From positions 46,303,095 to 46,353,888 of the forward strand of contig NC_087071.1 in assembly GCF_963678635.1 (NCBI RefSeq): DNA of 50,794 nt, given 5' to 3'. The DNA comes from Symsagittifera roscoffensis. Taxonomy: Eukaryota > Xenacoelomorpha > Acoela > Convolutidae. Made by a program: the position numbers and the translations under genes. This document shows, piece by piece, positions 10,356-21,725 of this stretch (position 1 is the first letter of the stretch; each line of letters opens with the position of its first letter). The notes under the pieces were generated by a model. That model was given only the letters and a program-made list of their open reading frames with translations, ran no database searches and had not been told where the DNA came from.

Positions 10356-11041
10356 ACTACAGTTTGAGATTTGACTTCGAAGTTAATGTAGTGAATTTCG
10401 AAGTTAAAGTAGTGAAATGTGGTAGTGAGTTATTACGTAAAAGAAAAGTTTTGCATGAGGCGATAAAATTTCCAAATTTGAAAATTTCAGTTATGCGTTT
10501 TCCTTCCCTTTTTTGACAGTTGTAAGTGTTTTTTATTGCGAAAGCTAAAAAAACTGCTTTACGCAAAACTTTCATTAAACTTTTTGCTCCGTTTTTATTG
10601 ATAATTCTAATTGGCATGCGCTTCATTTTTTTTGAAAAAAAAACTTGTTTTCAGCACTAATAAAAGGAACTACGTTTTTTTTCGTCTTTGTTGTTTCGTT
10701 ATTATGAAAAATTGTTGATTATACTACATTGCTGATTTAAATTAGCCGGTCAAAACGATTAAACTTGAACATCAAAACGCTCTTTTTTTCGAACTAGTTT
10801 GGCATTAAGTAAAAATTAACAAAGACAAAACTTGCGTAGAGTTTCAACAATATTTTTATGTCCTTTTTTTGCGAATTTTGTGTCCAAATAATATACCCGT
10901 AAAACGGCAAAATTTGTCTTTTTTTCTCAATTCTAAAACTTGCAAGATCCGTCGGACAAATAGCTTTTCAAACTATGTAAAAGCATTCTTTATATGTAAC
11001 CCGACAAAGTTAAGAGGGATATAATCTTCTAAATTATACAT

Positions 11042-11121
<80 letters not shown>

Positions 11122-13269
11122 TATATATGTTTGTTGACCAAAAAATCATTTTGAGTACCAATACTAATTTTGCAAACACTCATAAAACCATTTGCTAAAA
11201 TTTGCGGAGAAATAACCTTTCTTGAACTTCGTTGAGCTGCATGAGAGGCTTACTTTTTACAGGATCTGTCAGCACTTTGTCCTTTAATTGTCGTTTTTTA
11301 GGTTAATTTTGGACCCGAAAATTGCCATGTAAAGTGCATCACACATATTTGAAACAAAATTTAAGCAAGGTCAGTCTGCATCAGTTTTTTTTCTAAAACG
11401 AACCCAATTTGAGAGAAACTTTTTCTAATTTTCAAGTTTTGTTAATTTTTTTCCGGCTAAAATAGGACAACACTGTATTTTTGTACAAGATTTTAGTTTA
11501 ATTGGTACAAGTGATTTACTGGGAAATGCTCCCGGGACGACCAGCACTTCTATTCTTAAAAAAATGAATTATGAAATCAACTAGTCATTCAGTTCTATAC
11601 TCAGTGGAACTTGGGAAAAAATTGTCATGTTTTCCTGAAGTTTACTTGAAGACACTTTAACGTTAAAAATTGCACAATTTTCTAGATCTTCTTAAGTTTT
11701 TGTGCTTAGATTTTGATCACAATAACCGCAGATTAATTCAAATGAAAACACCCAATTTAATTTGCAAAAAAAACCACATATAGATAGCAAATATATTGAA
11801 AAAACGATTGCTGGAGTTTAGCGTACCATTCTCTTGGCAGTTTTGTGTTAAATTTAATTTAAAAAAAAACAGCTTTACACAAAGCATAATTTTTTATTTT
11901 TGCTTCAATTTTGTTAAAAACTTGTATCTGTTTCACGTTTAATAAAAAATTTCCACAATGCGTGCACGCTTCATTTTTTAGAAAAAAATATTTCCTCCCT
12001 TGAAAAGAGAACCACAATTTTGTTCAGATTTGGATTTCTTACTACGGAAAAAACTTAAACGCTTATCGGTTTTGTTTTCAAGAATAGGACTTATATTTTA
12101 AATATCTTTCGAGAAAAAAAACGTTGACAGAAAAAACGCTCAATTTTAAATGTAACCAAATTGAACTCAAATGAAAATAGCTGAAATATACTAGTTTTCA
12201 AATAGTTTCTGAAAATTTTTCCTCATGACAAATTGCATTTTTAACTTTAAAATAAAGAAACTAGCATGTATAAAAGCATGTATTACCAGAGAAAAAAATT
12301 TTGATAACGTTTTCTCGGAATCGAGAAGAACTGGTCTCATTTTTTCAGACTAAATTAGATGAGATTTAGAAGCTGACCTCCATGTTTAATTCTACTTGAA
12401 ACGTTCTGTGCTATACTTGAACAACAACCAGTTACTCTTGTTTTCACTTGCTAGAGCAATTGACTTTTGATCCGGAATAAGACTTACTGTTTTTTTTTTA
12501 ACAAGCCTGGTGATCGAGTCTTGGCTGGACCTTGTTTTATTTTTTTGCCATGTATCTATGTATGCATGTATAGAAAACTTGCTTTTTTTCATAAAACTTC
12601 AACACGTTCCAGGTCACTTACAACTTGGCCGAGAGGTACAGAAATAGCCTTCACACTGGAAGTTGTTTTTCTTCGACGTGTTAACTTGATTTTTTGGACT
12701 GTCGGTGGTCTACTTATTTTTTTCCAGCTTCCTTCCGAAAGCAAGGATGTGTTTCCAAGCCTTAAAAGTGTTTTGAATCAGCAATTCTCTTAAACGTAAA
12801 TGAATGTCGTTCTGTAGTTTCTTAGTTTTGATTAATTATGTTACAATTTTTTTTTTCAAAATTGGGTTCGGCTAATGCTCTATCGATTTATTTAACGCAT
12901 TTCGTTGTTTGAAAGGAAAAAATAGATTTTATTGCTTCTTCAGTCTGGCGTCTACCCATGTGACTCGGTAAATGATTTTGAATGATTACTCAATCGCCTT
13001 AAAAAGAAGATCATAAGACACAACGTTGTTGCATTTTTGAAACTTTGTAAAATAGTTCCTTCGAATTAGATGCTGCTGTCTCATTTTTTATGTCTACCAT
13101 TTAAGACGGATCTAATTATGTTGTATGGCAATTGTTGTTGCCTTGCTCCGCTTTGCCTTTGTTTTTTTTATTTTCCAATTTACTATTCACTATGTGACAA
13201 CAAAATAAATATTTAGTTAATTCCAGTTAATTACTCGTCCTGGACACCATCTACATTTTGTGAAACAGC
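10356..13269. other. AT-rich intergenic region upstream of the LicD gene
   Basis: There is no supported gene. It is dominated by A/T homopolymers and one dinucleotide microsatellite. Short frames at 10357-10626, 12392-12592 and 12467-12793 show no domain, coiled coil or codon pattern that I can support. The promoter of the LicD gene should lie near the right end, but I see no clear core element. Confidence 0.4.
11047..11112. repeat. (TA)n microsatellite
   Basis: An almost pure TA run of about 33 units, flanked by acacat and followed by shorter ATATAC words to about 11130. It produces a spurious Tyr-Ile repeat frame on the minus strand. Confidence 0.95.
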
Positions 13270-14259
13270 ATGCCAAGAGCTCGATTATGCCATATTGTTT
13301 TACTGGTGCTCGTTCTGGCCGGATTCAACCTTTTTAATTTTATGAGCGCAAAAAAATCATTTTTGCTTCATGTGCCACATTTGAGAGAAATTATTTTTTC
13401 CAAATTCAGCTACTCGAATCTAAATAGCAATGAACGACCTTGTACTATTTGCTCTGAGCCCCTGGGAATGGGAAAAAATCAACCGAATTTGGTTGAGATG
13501 TTTCCGGTTCCGCGATTGGACAGTGTTCATCTACCGCGAAGAACGACAAAGAACGAATATGACACACTTATTCGACTGTTGAACTTGAGTTTGTCGGTTT
13601 TTGAGGAAAACGGCATCGATTACACGATTAGCGCTGGTGGACTTGTAGGAGCTTACGTCATGCACGATTTGTTACCATGGGACGAAGATTTGGATATTAT
13701 GGTTCACAACAACAGTAAGGGTAAACTCATTGAGCTATTCACAGACGACCGACATTATGGAATCCAAGGATATTACGCACCCCAAATTCCTGGAAAAATA
13801 CTGAAACTCTTTTTTAACTCTTCAAATAGCGCCGGAAAGTGTCGTTGGAAGTGGCCATTTATAGACGTTGAATTTTATGTTGAAGAAAATGACCAAATTA
13901 AGCTGACAGAAAGATGGGATCGTAATGTTTCCTGGCCTCGGGACTCCTATTATCCTACTCACCGCCGACCCTTTGGACCACTCTGGATCAATGTACCGAG
14001 TGATCCCATAAAGTATTTAAGAGCACATTATCCAAAACCTTTTACATGCCATGGTCACTTTTGGGACCACAAAAATGAATTGGGACAGCGAGTTCTGACA
14101 GCAGACTGTGAGTTGTTGAAGACACACTACCCATTTGTAGAGAGATCTCCGTTTGCGAATATAACAAAAGAAACTCTAGTATTAAACGGAACTGCTTATT
14201 ACAGCGTCTATATTGATGAACCGTTCACCAAAATTCAATTAAAATATGGTTGGTGGTGA
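13270..14259 (+). CDS. LicD/fukutin-family type II membrane protein, probable phosphosugar transferase
   Basis: 329 codons, no intron, ATG at 13270 with an in-frame TGA two codons upstream, stop TGA at 14257. Residues about 6-24 (LCHIVLLVLVLAGFNLFNF) form a signal anchor, so the protein should sit in ER or Golgi with its catalytic part in the lumen. The LicD core includes SAGGLVGAY at 121-129 and the acidic WDEDLDI at 137-143, the expected metal/nucleotide-sugar site, then WPFIDVEFY at 195-203. Six N-glycosylation sequons are visible (near 105, 147, 173, 209, 297 and 306). In this family fukutin and FKRP transfer ribitol phosphate to dystroglycan glycans and bacterial LicD transfers phosphocholine; the acceptor here is unknown. 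Length fits the invertebrate members. A single exon among repeats may mean a retrocopy, but the frame is intact. Confidence 0.85.
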   Translation: MPRARLCHIVLLVLVLAGFNLFNFMSAKKSFLLHVPHLREIIFSKFSYSNLNSNERPCTICSEPLGMGKNQPNLVEMFPVPRLDSVHLPRRTTKNEYDTLIRLLNLSLSVFEENGIDYTISAGGLVGAYVMHDLLPWDEDLDIMVHNNSKGKLIELFTDDRHYGIQGYYAPQIPGKILKLFFNSSNSAGKCRWKWPFIDVEFYVEENDQIKLTERWDRNVSWPRDSYYPTHRRPFGPLWINVPSDPIKYLRAHYPKPFTCHGHFWDHKNELGQRVLTADCELLKTHYPFVERSPFANITKETLVLNGTAYYSVYIDEPFTKIQLKYGWW

Positions 14260-15655
14260 TTATATGTTTTCCAGAAATTTTCGTTTACTTAGAAGATATC
14301 AAGAGAAGATATTCATAAAACAGCAAAACATTGGCTCTTATTCGCCCTCATCTCCGCTTTTTCGAATTTTCAAATTTTATTGCTGTTTTACGTGTTATTG
14401 TGGCCAAACGCTTAATGTTACGATATAGTGTACGCAGAACAAGTCTGTTCATAATCGTCGTTACTTTGTTCATTAAGCCAAATTTCATTGCCTTATGACA
14501 ATTTTTAAATGTTTTCAAAACAGAATTTTAAAGGTTTTGGGGAGTGGAAAAGAGTCTAAATGTTTTGGCTTCCAGGATTGAGGTTTGCATGCGTGTTTCG
14601 ACAGACACCATTTAGTGTTTGGACTTCGTGTACAACAGTAGAGATTTCTCGATTGTAAATTTTGGGTTGAAAGGTAATTTGCGAAGATCAAGCTCTAAGG
14701 GAGTCACAAAAATCAAACTCTACGCATAATTTTTATTCGTATTTTAAGAATCTTTGTTGTTTTGTCCTTTTGAACTTTTCAAATTCTACGAAGGCTTAAC
14801 AATGCAATAAGATTCAATCAGACCCAAATTTTTGGCGCTAACGACTAACAAATACCCGATGGATTTTAAAAAAAAAAGTACAATTTTTTAACCTATAATC
14901 TGTGGCTTATTGTTTTGATGATATATTAATATTTCGAAATAGAGGATACTCGAAAATTTATATGTAAAAGGGGAGCTATAGATCAAATTGATGAGAATTG
15001 TAATAGAAATTTGTTGTTTTGTTGATTTCTTTGACGAACTTAGGGTCCATTTGCTGTGATTTTATTTATTTTTATTCTGGCTGGTTCGTTCAAAAAGGGA
15101 TGAGCCCGATACAAACAAAAAGCATTGTTAGTTTTGTCATGCAATCATCGTACAATTAATTTACAATGGCCGCAAACCAAATGCTTGATTGTATGTGTAC
15201 TTTCATCATCAAAAAGAATTCAACCCAAAATAAAACCTTATTGTGGCGCTTCCGGACATGATACGGATATCTTTGAAAATACCACAAAACACTTCTCGAT
15301 ATTATGAAAAAAAAAATCTGAAATAATCTCAGTTTAGACAATTGAAGGAAAAGTGGACCAAGTTGACCTACTCTGTCCAAAGCAAAATGGAGGGATGATG
15401 TTAGCTTGTTTCGCATTTGGAACTTTCAGTCAATCAGAATCGAGTATTGTATATGCAGCAATTATCAATCTTAATGCGAAATAAACGCTGGGATCGTGGA
15501 AAATCTTAACTTGATCTATCTGGGAGAGGGAGGGTTGTGTTAAGTTGTTCCCAAAAAATGATGAGTCCATCACTTTTATTTATAATTTTTTAAAAACTTT
15601 GTTTGACAGTGCACGCTGCAAATTATGTTTCAAAAATTTTCCGACAGAGACGCTA
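14260..15655. other. Intergenic region downstream of the LicD gene
   Basis: No gene is supported. I see no canonical AATAAA within the first 400 bp after the stop. A frame at about 15346-15480 (+) contains a run ending QNGGMMLACFAFGTF that faintly recalls a Tc1-type transposase, but it is too short and isolated to call. Confidence 0.35.
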
Positions 15656-15773
15656 GTCGATCAAGGAGGTTAATCTTTCAAGATCTTGCATGATTCTTGC
15701 AAATTAGGGTTATCTTGCAATAATCTTGCATGATTCTTGCAAGATCTTGAAAAATAACCTCTCTTGATTGACC
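15656..15773. mobile_element. Small fold-back (MITE-like) element, about 118 bp
   Basis: The left arm (15656-15702) and right arm (15724-15773) are imperfect inverted copies. The outer ends read GTCGATCAAG and CTTGATTGAC, and both arms carry AAGATCTTGCA. Inside are extra direct copies of ATCTTGCA. There is no coding capacity. No target duplication is obvious. Confidence 0.6.
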
Positions 15774-16434
15774 ATGGGAGACAAAAAAAACTCCATAGAA
15801 TTGTGCTTACTACTCAGCCAAAAACAAACGTATACATGCCAAACTTTAAAAATAAATTTTATCATGAGTAAATTATTGCAATATAAAACCTGCAAAAATG
15901 AGAAAAATGATATGTTGAAAAAAATCAATGATCAGGGAAAAGCTAGCAAGTAATACTACAAGTAGTACAAGATCAATTTTTTTTGGATTTTTCTCGTTTT
16001 CAGGGGTTAGAAGGGACCAACATGGTGGAACCATTTTCCTGCGGCCCAACTGCAAAGTGAAACAGAAAACTACAAATTGTCACTTTGACTGAAATCGTTA
16101 AAAACCTCAAGCAGCGAACATTTTAAAGTAGCGACATTTTAAGACATTCGTATTAAAATACTAGACTGTCTCAAGCTAGAGTGATTTATTCTAGCAATCA
16201 GTCCATAGTAAGTACTCTCAATTCTTCGAAAGTGATCGATGCGACAAAAACTTCAGATTTGTAAATTGAATAAGTACTTTCCCTAACCGTTAAAATTCCC
16301 AATCAAAAATTCATTGTTAAGAAGTGAGGTTGACCTACAACAATAAAATCTTATCTAAGACAGAGTGAAACAGTTTGGAAACTAAGACTTGTTTAAAAAA
16401 TGGAGTCGGGTAATAAAAAGTAATTCTACTAACA
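15774..16434. other. Non-coding interval
   Basis: AT-rich, with overlapping short frames on both strands that look like chance. Nothing else is visible. Confidence 0.35.
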
Positions 16435-17342
16435 CGGGTTGACCTCCATCACCGAAATTGCTTATAATACAATTCCATACAACAAAAATCGTTATCATAC
16501 AATTCCATACATCAAGTGTATGGAGAAAATGCTTGCCATACACTTTTCATACATGTTCGAAAAAACAAAGAAAAAAATAAAACCATTTCTGCGGCTTTTT
16601 GAGAACAGTTGAACAGACTGGTGACAAAAAAAAAACTGATTTAATTTAAAAAAACAACACTTACCATACAAATTCCACATATAGAAATTGTATGAGTGGC
16701 ATTTATTTCATGGCGACACAAAATTTTTACAAAGTTGTTTTGAAAATTTGCCCCAAAAAATTTTTTTGTTTTTTTTTTTCAAACGCAAACCGAATTTTAT
16801 ACGCAAGCAAACATTTTTCGAAAAAAAAAATTTTTCATGCAAAATTTTATTTTTTTTGTGTGCATAACGTAGTCTGGATACAATAATATTGGCTTTTCTT
16901 TTCTGACTTAATTTTTTTTTTCAAAAACGCTGAAAATTTCTATTTCTTTTTTATGGCGTGTTTATGTCCTTGCCAAAAATTAAAAAGTTTGTTACTTTTG
17001 TTATACCATTTGTGAAAGACAGCTCGAAGACAGTTCAGGTCGTTTTCTAAGCATTGTAAATGAAAGACCGTTCCAACCTTTGGTGCTTTGAGTAACGAAG
17101 GTTTTTGTCACTTGTGTTCGGTTGCAAACAAACCCAAAATTTTTCAGAAAATAAAATTAGAAACAAAAAAAAACTTTTGATTTATGGAAAAAACACCTAT
17201 CATACAATTTCCATTTATGGGAAATTGTTTATTATAGAGATTTCATACAGTTTTCTGTATGTATGGAATTGTATGGAATTGTATGATAAAAAAATTTCCC
17301 ATTTATGAGAATTGTATGATAAGCGTTTTTGGTAAACCGGGG
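16435..17342 (+). mobile_element. TIR-element family, copy 4 (full length, about 0.9 kb)
   Basis: It runs from CGGGTTGACCTCCAT to GGTAAACCGGGG, in the same orientation as copy 3, with matching internal blocks in the same order: CATACAATTCCATA arrays, ATGGCGACACAAAA, GTGTGCATAACGTAGTC, GAGTAACGAAGG and TGTGTTCGGTTG. The termini are mutated and the TA flanks are no longer clear, so it is older than copies 3 and 5. Confidence 0.7.
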
Positions 17343-17804
17343 AATAATTGTGGTAAAATTATAAACTAAGAGTAGTTTAAAAGAAGGTTCTGGATAAGCT
17401 GTTAAATGCCAGCTAAACTAAGGCTAATTTAAAACTCGTTGTTTAAAGTTGAACTGACAAAGAGCACTTTGGCAGGTAAACGCAAGTTTCACTTCAAAGT
17501 TATAATATACATTTCACGTTCCCCTTAAGATGATACAGAAATAAAAAGTATAATAACTACCTTCTTCGTCCAAGGAAGTCGAACCTAGGTCGGTAGTGTG
17601 TTAGCATTTTAGGATATTCGTACCTCCAGATCTAGTATAGTAAAAGGGAAAAGTTATCGAGGATAAGCACTGTATGTTTTGGAGTTAGATTACCGTTAGA
17701 GCACTAATTTCTAACCAATATGAAATTTTAAATATATAAAGATTAAGACTAAGATTGGTATGAAGATTTAGATTGCAAAAACTGACTAAAAATTTGTATA
17801 CCCG
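17343..17804. other. Non-coding interval
   Basis: No gene. A stretch at 17575-17600 on the minus strand reads like a tRNA T-arm (GGTTCGACTTCC), but no cloverleaf can be drawn. Confidence 0.3.
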
Positions 17805-18535
17805 ATGGGCGTGTCACAGTTTGTTTTTCGGTTCTTCTCCGGATTTCTTTAGATTGAGTCCCCGGTAGTTGCCTGGATAGTAGACCATAGTCTCAGCACG
17901 TCTAGGGCCATGGTTCGTCCCAGCAAATCCACTGCCTCGAATATCCAATTTCATATTTCTTGTATAATCGTCTCTTTGGAGCTGCCTGTCGCGAACTTTG
18001 GATTGGTCCTGGATGGCACAATGGTTTCGGTTTTTTGCCCCTAACGGAACACGCAATCATTTTTCGCAGACCTTCTTCTTCAGCGATTCCCTTGAGATAT
18101 TCATCGCCGCGTTTTTTTTTTCGATATCAATCTTCTCAAACTTCGCTTGGATATTTTTCATTTCTGGAATGTTTTGAGTTCTTGAACTCCTCCATTCGTG
18201 GTTTTTAATCGCATCGAAATTTTCGAGTTTGATCTTCTTGCGTGGACTCGTTCTCTACAGAACGTAGGTTTTCTTCGCTTTTGAATTGATTTGCCGCTCT
18301 CAAGCGTAATTCGCTTCTTAAGCTCTCTATAGTAAGATTTTTCCTACCTTAAACGTTTCCAAATTCAACGGACTGGCCCGACGGCTCCTGGAGTTTTCAC
18401 TTTTTGGATCGGGGAAGGTTATTGACTGGGATCCAGAGCTAGTCCGCACGTATTTGGTCGCATTAGTGAAATCCTCAAAAATTGAAGAGACTTCTTCCAA
18501 ATGTACGTCTCCAATGATGTCCAGGTATCCAAGTC
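17805..18535 (-). pseudogene. Relic of a multi-part host gene or coiled-coil gene, unrecognised
   Basis: On the minus strand a frame opens at about 18535 with GYLDIIGDVHLEEVSSIFED, continues through a Ser/Arg-rich stretch and reaches LETFK followed by GTAGGA, a possible splice donor at about 18350. Below it are charged, coiled-coil-like fragments in shifting frames, then a clean run of 80 codons from 18056 to a TGA at 17814. Composition is unlike the surrounding AT-rich DNA. It may be a real gene with several short exons or a frameshifted relic. I cannot name the family. The plus-strand frame at 17960-18208 is a shadow. Confidence 0.35.
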
Positions 18536-20488
18536 ACATCGTGTTTAGCGGAAATTATTTCTCTCATTAATTTCTCTCATTTATCTATAAACAACAGTTC
18601 TTTGTTCCAGTTTAGGTAGTTTGAAAAAAGATGTTTTACTAGATTGTGCCAAACTGTATTTGGTAATCTACCGAAGTAAGATTTGAAAGTCGAGCGATTA
18701 AGTGAATGTTCAGCTATCATTCTCTATCTGATTGTGATTTTAGTTGGGGCTAATTCAAGAGATGGTTTTGATTTTTCCTGGGTCATCGTAATTTACTTAT
18801 TCTAATTGTTTATGGTTATAATAGGTCTGTTGCTTCGTGACAACCCACTGGGCCGACTATTACAATATTAAGTTTTATTACTAGCAAATTTCACGTACTT
18901 CCTTTGAATTAATAATCGACCCTTGATCCATTCTAAGTGGTCTAGATATTTCAAAGTTATACAGCTTCTAGCAAATTATTGACCAATTTTGACGAAGTAC
19001 ACGATACTAGTTGAGCTGAAGGGTGTTTTGAAAACCTAAGTACGCATACCAAAAAAGTTTTCCCAGGCTTCCTGCTTGGTTAAGCTTTATAGGTTTTTAT
19101 CTGCGTTGACGCATTTTTGCAATTTTAACGGTGAACTTGAATTACTCTGAAGAATTTTGGCCACAAAACGTACAACCTTGCTCTATTTTTCATGGTAACT
19201 TATCCTGAGTGTGCCTCATGGAGGCGTTGTAGTCCTTCTGTCCTCAAGAATACCGGTATAATTAGTTTTTCTTCGAAACCCATAGTGGCGTGTAAGTTGC
19301 TAAGGTGGGATTTGTAATGTTAACCTAAATGTAAAATGCCATCTCTTCTTCATTCATCAATTGCTACAATCCTCTATAAGACTACGTCCTGGTACGTTGA
19401 AAGGACCATACTTTATGGTAATGAAGATTTCTGACCAGAAAAAAGGGACAAATTAAATTTACATAACTATTCTTTGAGCTCGTTCTGAAATAGAACCTTT
19501 GGTCGTTTTCAAGACTTTTTTAGTACTAGTTACTGCAGATTGGAGATTGACTTACAGGGATGAGATTTCGAATCAAAGAGGCAGGCTCACACAAAGAGGC
19601 AGGCTCATATCGATTTGCTCGGATATTTTCTTCAGAATGGCAACAGTTACTGAGAAGTTTTGCATTTTTGCAAGACGGGAAACACTCTTCCCTGTGCTAG
19701 TGAGATTTGGCACGCTTGAAGCGAGCTTATAAGATTCGCAAGAGTTCTGCTGCATTCTTATTTTGATTCCCACGTTCGCTTTCTTGCGTTATTAGTTTAT
19801 TAACAAAATGACATATCAAACTGCAGTTTTTTTTATTCATATGATTCTAGTTGCTGAAAAAAAAATTACTGATTTCAGAGCGAGAATATCTAGACATCAA
19901 TTTCTCAAATTCAAATTTGATGCATTAACAAATTTTGGTATAATTGTCCTCTCTTGGGGGCCCTATTAACGCTTTTGTGAGATTTGAAAACTGTTGGCCT
20001 TAAAAGTAGTTTTTGAAGTGATCGAGTGCCCAAACTATTACCAGTGTTTCAAATTTGTTTGTACTACTCTTTTGTCTCCCAATTTGAGAATCTACTGGCG
20101 AATGCAACCGTCTTCCAGTTTCCTAATGGTCCTAGTCCTACTCAAGGGAAGCACCCGTGAATAAATGTGAGGCATCGTTTTAATTTTATTTTAAAAATGG
20201 TGATTTGTAACTCTATTGCAATGCTCTTTCTTGATAATTTAGAACGCTATTTGGTGTAATATGACCAATTAAACCGTTTAGTTTCCCCCATTAGTTCCCA
20301 AAAAGATGTAGATAAAAAAAGCTAAGCTCGGTATATTTCGGTTAAAACTGTTTAATTGATCCCATTAAAGATCTTATATCCATTATAAACTTGGATTCTT
20401 TTCAAAATGTCTGTCAAAAGCTTGCAAAGGTTCAAGGCGATCGAGCTGGCGAAGCGCTGCTTCTGAGCACGCTTCGGCTCCCACACAG
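18536..20488. other. Non-coding interval
   Basis: No supported gene. It contains a short tandem repeat at about 19574-19609 (AAAGAGGCAGGCTCA twice) and a dispersed repeat at 19930-20035, listed separately. Confidence 0.35.
19930..20035 (+). repeat. Dispersed 110-bp repeat, copy 1
   Basis: Shares ordered words with 25468-25578: AAATTTTGGTA, AATTGTC, TCTCTT, TAACGCTTTT and TTTTTGAAGTGATCGA. Same orientation, roughly 75% identical by eye. It has no coding content and its source element is unknown. Confidence 0.55.
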
Positions 20489-20516
20489 AAGAAGAAGAAG
20501 AAGAAGAAGAAGAAGA
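20489..20516. repeat. (GAA)n microsatellite
   Basis: About nine GAA units after CACA, followed by AAGCAGCAG. Confidence 0.9.
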
Positions 20517-20929
20517 AAAGCAGCAGTTAAGAAATCATCGAGATAACAATGTGTGTTTGGGTAGTTTATCAATCAATTGATGCATAATTCGCTGAAAGTC
20601 GTAAACTAGTTTGGCATTGTTTCTAGGCCGTAAAATCATCCGGTTTTAAATCTGTGAGGAGCTGTATAGTGCCTCCAACTATGTTGAAGTTAGATTGATT
20701 GCCGACTTTCTTCGTTATTGATAAACGTTTTTATGCTTATTAAAAGTGCACGCAACACAAACATTTGGTTCCTCATGTCCGCTAGTTGTCAATGCTATAA
20801 ACTCAAATAAGTTAGGCAATTGATACCTGTCCAAAAAGTTTTTCTTGTGTAAGTTTTTTCTTACGGCCAGTTTGATTGATCTATCTTTTTGCCTATCGGA
20901 CAATTGTAGATTAAATGTAGATCCCAGTT

Positions 20930-21640
20930 CAAAGATGAGCCAGACTCAGTTCGAACATGACCAAGACAACCTCATCATCTGAAGACGAGAACCGCCTGTA
21001 GATCCCCTCTAAATTGTCCACGAAATCTAGCAAGACTATACACAGAAAAGTTAACAATACATCCCTAATCTAACGGCACCTTTGTCGGAGGACCTTTGAA
21101 AGAAGAAGAATGCAAAGAAAGCAAAAGCGCAATCTCGATATGAGGAAACAACACAGAATCAAAAAAACTTGGCAAACAGGGAGCAAATAACGAGCAGGCA
21201 TTACAGCCATACCATCACAGTTGACAGAGTGATTAAAAAACAAGAAAAAATCAAGTTCAGAGAGGAAAGTGTTAACTATAAATGAATCACTACAGACCCA
21301 GAAGGAGCCCACCGCAGCGACATCGTTGGAACCCAAACAGAACGGAGATTCTACAGCTTGATAACCACCAGAATGGAAGAAGAAACTTCAGACCTGCACG
21401 ATAACAGATCGTAATTTGAAACAGGAAGTATCGTGTAGTCTTCAATTTCGGGATCTAAAACAAAAACAGAATCAAAATGAAAAGATAGCAACCAGAAAAC
21501 GCCACCGCCGCAAAACCGAAAATCGAGGAGAAAAATAATGGGAACTCTAGAAACGACAACTGGTGCCATAATATTGAAAAACAAAAAGTTTTTTAGCAAA
21601 TAGATAATTTTTATGGCCGTCCTGAAGTATTTGCTCACAA
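20930..21640 (+). pseudogene. Possible decayed coding relic, plus strand
   Basis: A low-T, A/G/C-rich stretch unlike its flanks. From ATG at 20936 the plus strand gives charged peptide pieces separated by stops, the longest at about 21107-21283 and 21284-21410, with many Gln, Glu, Arg and Asn. This resembles decayed gag or another disordered protein. No motif supports a family. The minus-strand frames at 21070-21336 and 21351-21638 read as hydrophobic shadows. Confidence 0.25.
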
Positions 21641-21725
21641 CATTTTTTGATTCTTTGAAGTAGATCTAATGGGATGCGTTTTTGGTTCACTTGGATCGGT
21701 TTTAATGGTTCTTTGAATTACCTAT

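Noticed and set aside
10973-11179. 68-codon minus-strand frame with Tyr-Ile repeats
   Set aside because: Translation of the TA microsatellite.
12600-12640. Box-A-like words resembling a tRNA-Ser start
   Set aside because: No B box or cloverleaf follows.
15346-15480. Tc1-type transposase relic
   Set aside because: One vaguely similar run of about 15 residues; no DDE motif, no terminal repeats around it.
17570-17640. tRNA-like T-arm on the minus strand (GGTTCGACTTCC)
   Set aside because: No acceptor stem, D-arm or anticodon arm can be paired around it.
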